From positions 395,868-459,867 of the forward strand of contig VZRZ01003178.1 of NCBI GenBank assembly GCA_013398175.1: DNA of 64,000 nt, read 5' to 3'. Shown here piece after piece: positions 11,701 through 23,700 of the stretch; positions within the stretch are counted from its first letter, which is position 1; each line of letters starts with the position of its first letter. The translations under genes and the position numbers were made by a program. Source of the stretch: Climacteris rufus (taxonomy: Eukaryota; Chordata; Aves; Passeriformes; Climacteridae). The notes beneath the pieces are model-generated. The model was not told where the DNA came from and searched no databases. It worked only from the letters and a program-made list of their open reading frames with translations.

Positions 11701-14700
11701 GATGCATAAACCATAGTTTCAAGTTAAGAAAATGAGTCTGTCTTATGCAGTATGTGGATAGAGGTAAATGCCATCTTCCCTTGGTAAGGAGCTAAGGAGC
11801 ACATTGTTTGATTTTATTTATTTTTTTTTTGTCAAGGTATCACATGGAATGCCTTAATCCTCCTCTGAGTGAAGTCCCAGTAGATGAATGGTTCTGTCCA
11901 GCCTGTGCCCCCATGGGTGTCAGTGCTGCTGCAGGTAAGGGTTTCATGGTAGCCAGTCAAAGTAAATATTTTTCTCCTGAGTTAGATAATATGAAGCATG
12001 TGCTGTTTTGAAGATAGGTTTAACATCCTGGTTTTATCTGTTTTAAATAATTGTTTTGATAAGCATTCTCTCTTGAACCTTAAGATTAGACTTGAACTCT
12101 TGACTGATGAGAGGATCTTGTTTATCAAGATTTTCATCTGCAGTTACAACCTGTGGAGCTGCTTCTTGTAAGCGTCCTTTGACCTCTCTGAGGCAATCCC
12201 TGCACTGTAGTGTGACTGCACGGTGTTACTTTGAAAAGAATTTATTAGTAATCCTCAGATTGCCAAGGGAGAGGCAATTTCTGTTACCAGAAAAGTGTTT
12301 TACTGTGTAACAGTCTGAAGCAGTGGAGTCTGTGCTCATTTCCTTTGTCTGCCTATGGAGGTGATTGGTTTAAGAAAGGGAATACTGATTTTATTTTTTT
12401 TTAATCCGAAATCCTTTAAATGATTTCACCTGAAAGACAAGTGACCTCAGGCTGTTTTTGTTCAAGATGCAGATCCTGTGAGTGAGGAAGAGGTGGCTGC
12501 CCTCATGGCCGATGTTGTGCCCACCACGAGCCGGCTGCGCCCTCACGTCCGAACGCGAGCGATAGCCAGGACTCGGCAGAGCGAGCGTGTCCGGGCCACG
12601 GTGAACAGGAACCGCATCACAACGGCACAGCAAATCCAGGTAGCCTCTGGAAGAACCCTGGGGAAGACTTCAAATAAGTCCCTGTTTTAGTGACTTGGTT
12701 CTCTGTGTTGACTGTCCATAGCACAGTGGTTCATAGTTGTGGAGCTCTTTTAGACTGCGATGTGGAACATGTGCAAGTGGAGTGCAGCACATGACCAAGG
12801 CTCTCTATTTTGAAGTGCTGCAGTAGCTTCCTCTCTTAATCTGCATTTTTATTGCCCCTGGTGTGAGCAAAATTGTATTTTTATTCCTAGTGGCTGTTAA
12901 TACACAATTTGTGCACCACTTCTACTTCTTTAGCATGTTTATTTAATAGTTATGTATTTTCCTGTTTGTCCTCCTACCTCCTTGCCCGTAGCAGTAGACC
13001 GTGTTGACCACCTTCAGCCCAACTGAAGAGAAAAATTTAGTATTTTTAAGGTTTCTGTGTTTGTAAAGTTGAACCTCTTGTTGAAGAGAAAGAAAACAGA
13101 GGCTAGTGTTCTCAATAATGAGGCAGTGTGAGTTCAACCACATTAACAGTACCAGAGAATCTATGCAGGAAAGTATGCTAAATACACAAGGTCCCTCTCT
13201 TACAGCATTAAGTACAGTTTGATATAGCTGCCATGAACAAAGATCCAGCTGACTTTAAGTTTTTATCATGTTTTTCCCTTGATTTAAGGACCTCCCAGAG
13301 TGCTTTAGCAGTTGTTAGATGCATTATGTCCTCCATAACAGAGGTGATTTTATTTGACTGCCAAACCCCACCGCCTCCAAACCCAGGCGTTTTAATTTTA
13401 ACTTTAGAAGAATTAATAAAATAGAAAAAGTTGATGAATTATTTGATTCATTGTTGATAAGCAATTACAACAGAGTAGTTAGAGCTATAGGTTGAATAAA
13501 AGTAATGGGAGAAGGGTGTTGTTTGAGGTGAAAGACTCTGCAGCATAACTGTTGGTACTTTTCTTTATTTCTTTCCCTACTTTTTTTAGAACCAGTGTGG
13601 AGTCATCTTGAGAGGGGTGATGCCTGGGGGCTTTAGTATTGCATAGTAGTGTAATCCTGGGAACCTCCTGTTCAAGAAGCTGTTCCTAGCTCTACTTCTC
13701 AGTGTGCAGGGATGATTATAAACTATACCTAGAAAGGCACTGTTACTTATTGCCTTTGTCTGTGAATAAAAGTGCATCGTATTTTGGCTCATACCTTGAG
13801 TTGACTGAAGCTTAATTCCACTGGTTGACAGTGTATAAGCTGTTGTCCTCCAAGTACAGTGAGAAGCTGAAAGTATGCATGCTATTCTGATGGAGGCTGA
13901 AGAGCAAGGTCCTTAATATGTCAGTCAATAGATGAACAAAGTGACATATTTGCTTAACTGCCAGCTTGGTGTTAACGGGTGTTCCTCATTTGAATCTCAA
14001 ATCCATTTCTTTTCAAATGCTTTTAGAAGTAAATATTGCTGAGCTTTAGATACCTGTCTCATGTAACTTCCAATCCTCCCTGCAGCATGTGCCAGGGTAC
14101 CTCATGTCCTCTCTTCTGGATGAAACAATTGAGGCAGTTGTAGCAGGCCTGAACACAGCCATCTACCAGCGTCCTCTTGCACCACGGGCTCCTACCAGGC
14201 AGAAGAGGAAAACAGGTGAGGACATCAAGTACCTTAGGGGAGCCTGAATCCTACAAAATACTCTACATCAACTGTATGTTGCCACACCTGTGCACCTATG
14301 GAAGTATCCCACATGCATTTTCTTCTTTCCCTATACCACCTCTGCACAGAAGTGTCTTGAAGGTTGTTTTTAATTAAATCCTAATGATGTAGCTTCTTCT
14401 GCTCTGGTGTCGTTGGCATGCTGTGTGTCTCTTTGAGCTGCTTTGTGTGCCCTGGGGGGATGAAGAGGGTAAAATGCAGTGCCAGCACTTAGCCAGATCC
14501 TTGGTTTTTGTCCCATCAGGTAGGCGGAAGAAAGTAGGAGGCAAAAAAAGAACTCAGACAAAATCTGCTGCTGGGAAGAAGAGTTCAGGGGCGCAGCTGA
14601 AGAGACGCAAGCGTCTGACTAAGAAAAGAAGGGGGAAAAAGACGAGAGTGAGATCACACGTGAGTTTCTGGCAGTCAGTATCTGGCACTTTCCAGCCCTC

Positions 14701-17700
14701 TGTAAAAGCACTGTAACATGGGATTCAGTTGGAAGAAATACCACCTTACGGCTGTAGCAGGCACCTTTCTTTCTGGTGGGAGCATGTGCAGGATGTGTCC
14801 AGTGTACTCCAGAGAGATGCTGTACTTGGAAATGATTGCAGCTTCTGGACGGGCCTGCTGGCTTTGCTCACAAATGCTGTTACCTGGACTGTAGGGATCA
14901 GATTGTAAAGCATGTCTTGCAGGCTTGGTGTCCTGCCTTGCCATTCAGCTGTACTGTTTACTTGGTACTGATGCAAGCTCAGTTACAATTGCCAACACCT
15001 ACTCTTTTTAATAGGCTGTGCATGTTTGTGTTGTTGCAAACCCAGCAAATCAGCTGTTGGGGCTCTCAAAAGTCCTTTCAGATGTGGGTAGTGTCCTCTT
15101 GTGAATTATACTGAATACTCTGCACCAGCCTGATGTTTTTTGTCAGCTACTTTAACTAGAATTTACATCTTGCAGCCAGAACTGTCCCTCCAGCATTTAA
15201 TAGGGAACCAACAATTTTGAATTGAATGTTTGAATTTGAATGTTGAATTCATTTGTAAAGATTTTTAGGAGCTTGATTTATCTAGTTACTGAAATGTGAC
15301 GTGTGCAGTCTCTGTTTGAAGTGACATATAGGCCATAGTTAGAAGTTAACAAATGCTTTGAAACAAACATAGACGATAAATGCATCCACTTCTGCTACTG
15401 ACAGTAGCAACCTGATGACTGTACTTAGCCTATGAAGAATTTGGGGCTTTAGACACAAGGTACCTACCTGCCCTAACATACAAATAACCCAATCTCTATG
15501 TCTGTGCAGGTGAAAAATGAGGTTACTGCTCGCTCCCGTATTGCAAGAACTCTTGGTCTCAGCAAACCTGTGCGTGGGGCCTCCCTTCCTTCCATGTACA
15601 AACCAACAGAGCCCTCGCTTGGTCTCATGAGGGCAGACATTGGTGCAGCTTCTCTCTCTGTGTTTGGGGATCCATATGAGTTGGATCCTTATGAAAGGTA
15701 AGGTATCTCTGGATTGTGATCAGGGACCTGGTGTTGGGATCTTTGTACATGTGATTTCATGCAGAGTGTAGATCTCACATCTGAAGGCAGCTTTGGATAC
15801 ACAACCCAGGGTAACATGTAATGGCTTGTTCTTTCTTTCCTTCTGGGCTGAGTTAATGACCTTTTAAGGAATCAGCCTCCTCTAAAGAGTTTTTCTGAAA
15901 TAATCAGCCTCCTAGAAACCTTTAATAAGATCTGTGGGGTTATTGAAAGGTTAGAATCTGAAGGAGTCTGATCCTAACCCATCACTTTTTATTTATTTCT
16001 TTTAAGTGAAGACAGCTGGCATATGTAGTATGCAATAAACATAGAATTAAGTGGAGCTGTGGAATCTTCCATGTTTCCCCTTTTCCTATCTTGTCTTTTC
16101 CAGACGCTTTAAATTCAGGAGAAATCTTACTGTGTCACTCTTAAACTTTGAACTTTGGGAAGGGGACATTTGAAATTATTGTTGGTAAAGTTTAGTTTTC
16201 CACTGAATATTTGTTTTTAGTCCTTTCATGGAAGAAAATTGTCCATTTAATACCTTAGATATGAAAATACACATTTGAGTCTCTGCTGGCTGAATCAAGC
16301 TGTTCTGTTTATGTAGGCACAGAAAATAAGTTTATTGCACAAATATTTTTCAATTTGTCATAATAAAACAAATTATGCTCTTTAACCATACCTGTCATAG
16401 TAGTGTCATCTCTTTGATGTGAAAAACATTTCAGACAATTTCCTGTTTGTGTATGTTTTATCACAGTAGTGAAGAAGTTCCAGCACATCCAGATTCACCA
16501 GTGAGTGCCAAAAGGAGAGTTCTCTCCCAGTCAGCACTGAGGTCTCACCGTCCTGTAGCTAGACCCATTTCTGTGGGACTTCCCAGGTAAAAACCCATTG
16601 CTCTTCTATTTTTCTTAGTTGTCTAATGACCCTAACAAAACAGTAAACTGGGTGATCATCCTTGTTGAACCCTTTTCTTACCCTGAGTATCTTTCAAAAA
16701 GAGCATACGTGTGTGTGTGTGTGTACGTGTGCCTGCACAAGTGTAGATAAACAGCCACGTGCATTTGTGCAAGAATTCTTTTTTTATGTTGAAAGACACA
16801 CACTCTTTCATCATACCTTTAACATTTGCACTGAAATCTAAAATTGTTATTTCCACCCTAATCTGACCCGCTTGCTTTCTGTTTTGTGACTGTTTGGTAA
16901 CCCCATTTAGTATGTTTTAAATCCCAGTCTCATTAACCTTTAAAAAACCACTTGCTTCTTTGAGGGGAATCTCATTGCACATCCAGAGGAGGTGAGAGCT
17001 GTACCCACCTCGTTCAGTTCTGCTGCCATCTGTTGGAGCTCAGAAAATTGAGAAAAAGCTTTGTTTGATCCTGCAGTTTAACAGTTGCTTTGCTGTCTGA
17101 CAGATGTCTGTGTTGCAAGCCTGCCAAGGCCAGGGAGCCCTGGCTGCCCCCCACTGGCAGCCACAGTGAATTTTCAGGACTGAGGGGTAGGACATGGGGA
17201 GCCAGGAGCACGATGAGAAGAAAAGGGATGAGAAAAGTGACTGAGGCAGGTACAAGTGAGTCACAGAAAACTGCAAGGCTGAGAAAGCTGAAGAAACATG
17301 AAGGGAGCTCAGCTTAAGTGATTAAAGGTGTGAGAGGTTTACGTGGCTGTCCTCTAATGCATCTGACTTACAGTGGAGGTTGGGTTCTCAGGATTAATTG
17401 AGTCTATTTCTATGATAACATGGATTATTTCTCTACCTTTCCCATCTCAATCCTGAAGGAAACCTTTGAGGAAGCTTTCCATGTCCTCAGAGGCATTTGA
17501 GTAGCATATTGTTTAAAAGGTGGAGCTGTTTAGCTGATATTCAGCTTTTCTAAAGGCTCCATTTGCCAGGGCTACACTGAGTTTCCTGGTCGGGCCTTGG
17601 CAGGTGATTCTTTTAGTGTTGTTCCCATTTTGTCTTTCTGTTGTAGGTTATTACAGGTGTTTTGGTGTACATTATGTTAATAAAGTTTGCTTTGTTGTCA

Positions 17701-20700
17701 CACAGAAATGAAATGTAGCACCCTGAGAGAACTGGGTCTGTTGGTCCCTTTGGAAGTTTGTTTTTTAGAAAACCCAAGAAAAACAAACCCCCAAATCCCA
17801 TCAACACAAAAGCAAACAAAGAAAAACAAAAAAAGCCAAACACCAATACCAGAAACACTCAAATCTTTTCAGTTCATATTTCAAGAACTGATAACTTAAA
17901 CCATCTTCATAAGATGGAGTAAAGCATAAGGAGGAGTGTATGTGCTGTCCTGTGTGTGGGAGCATTGCTGTTTTCCAGTGTAATTTCTCTATGCCATGCT
18001 CTTAGCTACTCTACCAGTGGCACCTTGTGTGTTCTCACTGGTATTAAACACTCGTTCAAGCTGTGTTGGTTCTTTTAGATAGGAGTATAGGCCTAAGGAA
18101 TAATTTGTGGTTTCCATTTAGTGGAGCAAGAGAGGCAGCTAGGATAGAAATATCTTTGAAGTGATAATCAGTGTTATATCCTTCAAAAATGCATCTTAAA
18201 TGCACTGGAAGGTTACTCTTGATACCCAACACAGTGGGCACCACTCTTAATAAAAAGCATTTGCTAACCAAAAGTCTCAGATACGATTACATGCTTTCCT
18301 GTCTTGTGTGATTCTTGTGGGAAGTCAGTAAAAGCTTCACCTTCTGTTTGTCAGAGAAAGGAGGGGACTGAATGACTGTAGTGAAGCCAAAACTACAAAT
18401 GAACTTCCCTGACTGACCTCTGTTCATGCCCTTGACTTTGATTTCTTTTTAATGTAATGTGTGTGTATAGAACAAGTGCTGTAAGAGTAAAGGAAATGTA
18501 ACCCCTCTGAAACATGCAGAAGCAGTGTGCCTGCCTTGAGTCCTGATCAAGAAGCAGAAGCTGCTCCTGTGCCTGATCTGTTGGGAAGTATCCTGTCTGG
18601 ACAGAGCCTTCTCATGATGAGTAGTTCAGATGTGGTCATCAACAGAGATGGTTCACTGACAGCGAAGAAGGGAGGTAAGGACTTGGCACCTGATAGCCAT
18701 TTAGCCTCTTTGTTTCTTCCAGTGTTTCTGCCCTGATTCTACAGGCTGCATAGCTTCAAAATTAGTGATACCCTTACTAGGCATCTGAACAGTTAGGATA
18801 GATTGAGTAGCTGCCAACAGTAATCTGTCTTATAAGACAGATGCTCTGAAATAGTCTCGCTTGTCTGTATTTTAATTGCAGAGCTGAGATGTTACTGGAG
18901 GGTTTTGGTTTTAATACATGGTTTTTTTTCTTTCAAAAGAACTGCGTAGTGGTTTCATGCTTTGTTGTAAAAAATATAGGTCTGGATAGACCAGAGTTAT
19001 CTTAGTACCCAATTTTTCTGGCATGTGTTGCTGCATTGCTGCCATGCCTGTGATCTGTACTTCAGTTTGAAGAGCAGGATGAAGGACCTTGGCAAGAAAT
19101 TTCTTTGCAAAAGTAGAGCTCTAAATATGTGCTATCATCTCCAGCTGTGTCTTCCCTTGGCATGGTATTACTTGAAAAGAATCTCTTCAAATTGAAACTT
19201 AGAGCTTTATTCTTAAAATAAGTACCTCTGATGTCCTCTGTTGTAGTCATTTCTGTCAATCAGCAACTACAGGATAATAAGCACTAATCTGGTGATATCT
19301 ACAGAACAGAATAATTTATTTCCTAACATTAGTATTTACCTCAAAGATGTGGTTGTTTGGCACTAAACTGTGAGTATCTGACCAAAAGAACTGTTGGACA
19401 GCCTTATTACTGTGTGGTGTGTCTGCAAACCAAGGTGGAACTTAAAATCATTAGCTCAGTACTTCTTTTAATGTTGGCAGAAAAATGTCCAGCTACGTCC
19501 TGAAAAACCTAATTGTCTGTTTGTGTGCCATAGCTCCATTTCACAGAAAATCAGTGACTGACTCGAGAGTGGATGATGGTTCAGGGCATAACACCCACCC
19601 AAGTACATTGCACTCAGGGACCACAGCAAGGAGCTCCACGGCTGGACCTTCTGTTTCCCCAGGGCTGAGTACTCACACCAGGCCCTTCTCCTCAAGCTTG
19701 TTTTCATCGCCTTCACCCTCACTGAGCAGGACTGAGTCTGCAGCAAACCCTGCACAGACTGCACCAGAGAAGGCAACTGTGAAAACAGAATATTCAATGA
19801 CACCCAGGTCTGTTCAGACTCAGAATATAGCAACTTTGAGCAGGCATGGCTCCAAGTCAGATGAAATGCCCAGATTTAATGGAAAATCTAAAAACTTCGT
19901 ACCCACTGATTCATCTTCAAAGCCCCTGAGCTGTAACTTGAATTCTGGCTCAAAAGCTGTAACTGTGAGGCAGCCAGTAAAACCACCTTCCAAGAGAATT
20001 GACATCTTTGAGCTTCCCAGGATACCAAAGATTAAAAAAGAAACCAGCAGCAAGCAGGTGGAACCGGAACCCACAGGAAGCCAAAGCTGTGACATCCCCA
20101 GCTCCTGTATAACCCAGCTGACTGGCAAAGAGAGCACTAATCAGGCAGGAAAGGGTAGCAAGGTGGAAAGTCAGAAGTCGAATTCCAAGGAACCTCAGCA
20201 GCAGACACGTCCAAGCGGGGTGTCTTTCTCCACCAGTCCTGGCGCGTATAGCGGTTCATCACTGCTGGGCACTTCGAGGGGCAAAGGCCCAGGCTCTTTT
20301 GAGAGTTTTAAAATCAATATTCCTGGGAACACAGGACATCCCAGCAGGCTGTCTAACCCAGGATTTTGTAACACCTTCCGCCCTGTGGACGATGAAGTGC
20401 AGCAGAAAGAGAATCCTTCACCTCTTTTCTTAGTTAAGAAAAAGCAGGTCAAAAGTGAAATATATGATCCTTTTGAGCCAACAGGATCAGACTCAAGTTC
20501 AGCAAACAGCAGTCCTGAAAGGCTTGGCTCAGGGATCCCACTAACTAATATTACCAGGACTATTTCCATTGAAAATCCAAAAGTTCAAACATTTCAAACT
20601 ATCCGTCGTTTCACCCCTTACAGGGTAGAAAACATATTTGGATCTGGGACCGACTCTGACGTGCCATCCAGTAACACAGAGTCTCGTGACAACGTGACAG

Positions 20701-23700
20701 TAGAAAGCAGGATTGTGGAACAGATCTCTGATACAGAGGAACGGGACAACGGGGATGAGGAAGACTTGCTAAGCAGTCCTTGCACTTCATCTGCTGTTAA
20801 GCAAATTTCTAATACAGAGTGTTTAAAGGAGGAAAGCAGAGAGGGACCTAATGTGTTCTTTAATGCTGAAGAATTGATTAGACCTAGTATTAATGTGAAA
20901 CTAGAACCAGATAGTCCCTCAAAGAGTGATGGGCAGCAGAAAGTCCAAAAGGTAGAACAAACAGAGAGGCGATCACGTTCCAGATCCCGTTCAAACTCCA
21001 GCTCCCGGAGCAAGAAGAAGATGAAAAAGAAAAAGGCACTTATCAAAGAGCGCAAGAGATCACGTTCAGGGTCTAGAGAGAGAGCACACTCAAGGGACCG
21101 AAGCTCCAGATCTACCTCTTGGTCAGGTGGGGAGGAGCACAGCAAAACACACACGTCGAAATCCAAGAGCAGGAGGTCTTCTACTGACCGTTCTAGCAGT
21201 CACGAACGATCTAAAAAAAAGAAAACCAAGGAGAAAACCAAGGATAAAAAGGCAAAAAATTCTTGGTCTAGGGACAGGAGGAAATCTAGGTCACGTTCAG
21301 GTAGTCCTGGAAGTACTTCTGAGTTTTATGAAAATAGGAAAAAGAAAAGACGGTCTTGCTCAAGATCCAGGCGGAGGGACCGCTCCCGGTCAAACAGCAC
21401 TGAGAGGACTAAGAGGCGGAAGCACAGGAGAGACAAAAGCTATGAGAGGTATGATAAAGAAAGTAGCTTGAAGTCAAGGGACAGAAAGAGATCGAGATCC
21501 AGATCTCGGGAGAGGAGAAAGTGGAGGTCTCGGTCTCGGTCTGCATCTCGATCTTGGGAGCACAAAAGCAGCAAATCAAAGGAAAAAAGGCCGCGGTCGC
21601 GATCACGTTCCAAAGAAAGAAAACACCGATCAAAAGAGACATTGCTTCCTCCTCCAACAGAAAAGGATCAAAAGCCTCCAGCTGAAAATGTGACCAGGTG
21701 TGTGGAGCAACCCCATTCTCTCAAACAAGAGCCAAAGGAGGAGCTAGTTCTAGAAGAGCTTTCTATAACCATCCAACCAAATGTCAAACTTGAGGAAATA
21801 CAGACTGAGAGCCCAGTTCAGCTGAGAGAGGTCCAAGAAACTATAAAGGAAGAGCCTGTCTGTCAGGAAGTGACCAGTGAAACTGCATTCCCTGCACCAG
21901 AGATCACAAACATTTGTGTCCCAGTTGGCAGTGTGGATTCTTTTGCTGAAACAGATTTAATGAGTAGTACTGATCCAGCAGTGCTTGGTAGCTGTAGCAA
22001 TACAAACCTAGAGATTACAGTTAAAATAGAAAATACTGCATTATGTCCATCTCTGATGGAACAACCTCCAAAGAAAGAAGTTATTGTGCACGTTCCGGCC
22101 GAGGCTGCACCAATTCAAAGCTCGTCCAAAAGCAAAGTTACAGATTGCGTGAGGGAGGTTAAGGAGGAGTGCCTTGTGTCAAATGAGAATACAAGTAATT
22201 TCAGTAAGCCTGAACTGGAAGTGGTACCTCAGGGTCCTGCCTTGAAATCAAAAGCACCAGTGAAAAGAGTTACCTGGAATCTTCAAGAGGAAGAAGGTGG
22301 CACATTGTCTGCTGGAAAAGCTCCAAGTAAGTCCCTTTTGGAACACAAGCAGCAGCTGGAGCAGGTTTTATAAGGCTTAGGGTTTCGGTGCCTGGCCAAA
22401 CCTGGTTGTAGTGTGAGAGCTCTGTCGTCTGAACTGGGGTGATGCTGTGGTTTACAATCCTGAGAGCTGGCATTTTGCACTGGTGGCAGTCTTGAGGTGA
22501 GTTGTGTTGCTGGATTGGAGAGGAGGTGCTGTCAGCCCAGCTCAGCCAGCGGCAGCGTGTTCGCTCCTGAAGTGCCTGTGACAGCCCCCTCTCTGAACTG
22601 GCAGCCCATGACCCACGCTTTCTGCACTTCACTAGAATGGTTGCTTTGCCTTCAGAATTGAGAAATGTTTCTCAAAACTAAGGAGCATGACACATTTCTG
22701 TAGCTCACTCCTGGGAGTGCTGCTAAGCCAAAACCAAAGCTGCTCGAAACAGTTTGGCTTGGGAACCTGTGCTGTTTGTGTTGACAGAGTTGCCTGTATC
22801 ATTCTTGTCGGTTACTCTCAACAGATAAATCCAGTAAAAAGCAATTGCTTAAGGAGATGAGAAGCTCTCTATTATCAGAAGCTTTAAAATATGAATGACT
22901 GCTTTAAAAATCCTTATATAGCTAGTTTTGTTGTCAGATCCTTTTTATTTTAGTTTTTAAAATATAATTGGGTTTGAATCTTTGACACATTATTTTGTTC
23001 TTAGATGTTTTCTTTTCCTTCTCTAGGGATGCCATTTTACAAACTTCAGCGAGCAAAAGAAGGGGCCTGGAAAGCAGAGGACTTGAACCAAACGTTAAAT
23101 CAGGTGCAGTTAAATGAGCCTCCTCCAACCAATTATATGATTCCTGAGCCTATGTTTCCTGATCTAGATTCCTCTCAGGTTGGTTCCTATTCCAGCACCC
23201 AAGTGTCATGGAAGGCATCTCATCTCATCTGTGACCTCGTTGTGCAACACCCTCCCCTCATGGCAGAGTTTGCCTTCCTCTGCGTGTGGTACATTTCATA
23301 CAGCCCATACACCTCAGCAATCTAATCATTTAATCTCTCAGATGCTCCTTACAATTGAAATGTGTTGTCTTTTAATTCTGCTCTGTACATGCACCTTCTG
23401 TGTTCAGCAGTAGCTTGCAGAAAGATGGTGCTGTCTGAGAAGCTGTGAGCTTCTCTCTGGCTGTAAATATTGGCTTAGTAGCCTTGGTCCAAGCCATCAG
23501 CCTGTGCTGTCCACCAGTGAAAAGGCAAATGGGGCTGGTGGTAGCTCCTGGTGGATAAAAGGTGCTCTGGACATTCTGATGTGATGTTGTGTCTTGTAAG
23601 CACAAGCATTTACAGAGAGGTGTCTGTTCCACAGGTGTACTGTCAGAACATCCCTCTGGCGCCAGCGCTGCCCTCCAGCCTGCCCCCCTACGCCCCGGTG

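Noticed and set aside
20618..21166. 182-codon minus-strand open frame within PHRF1 exon 13
   Set aside because: Antisense shadow of the Ser/Arg-rich coding region; its Ser/Leu-rich composition is what reversed SR codons give.
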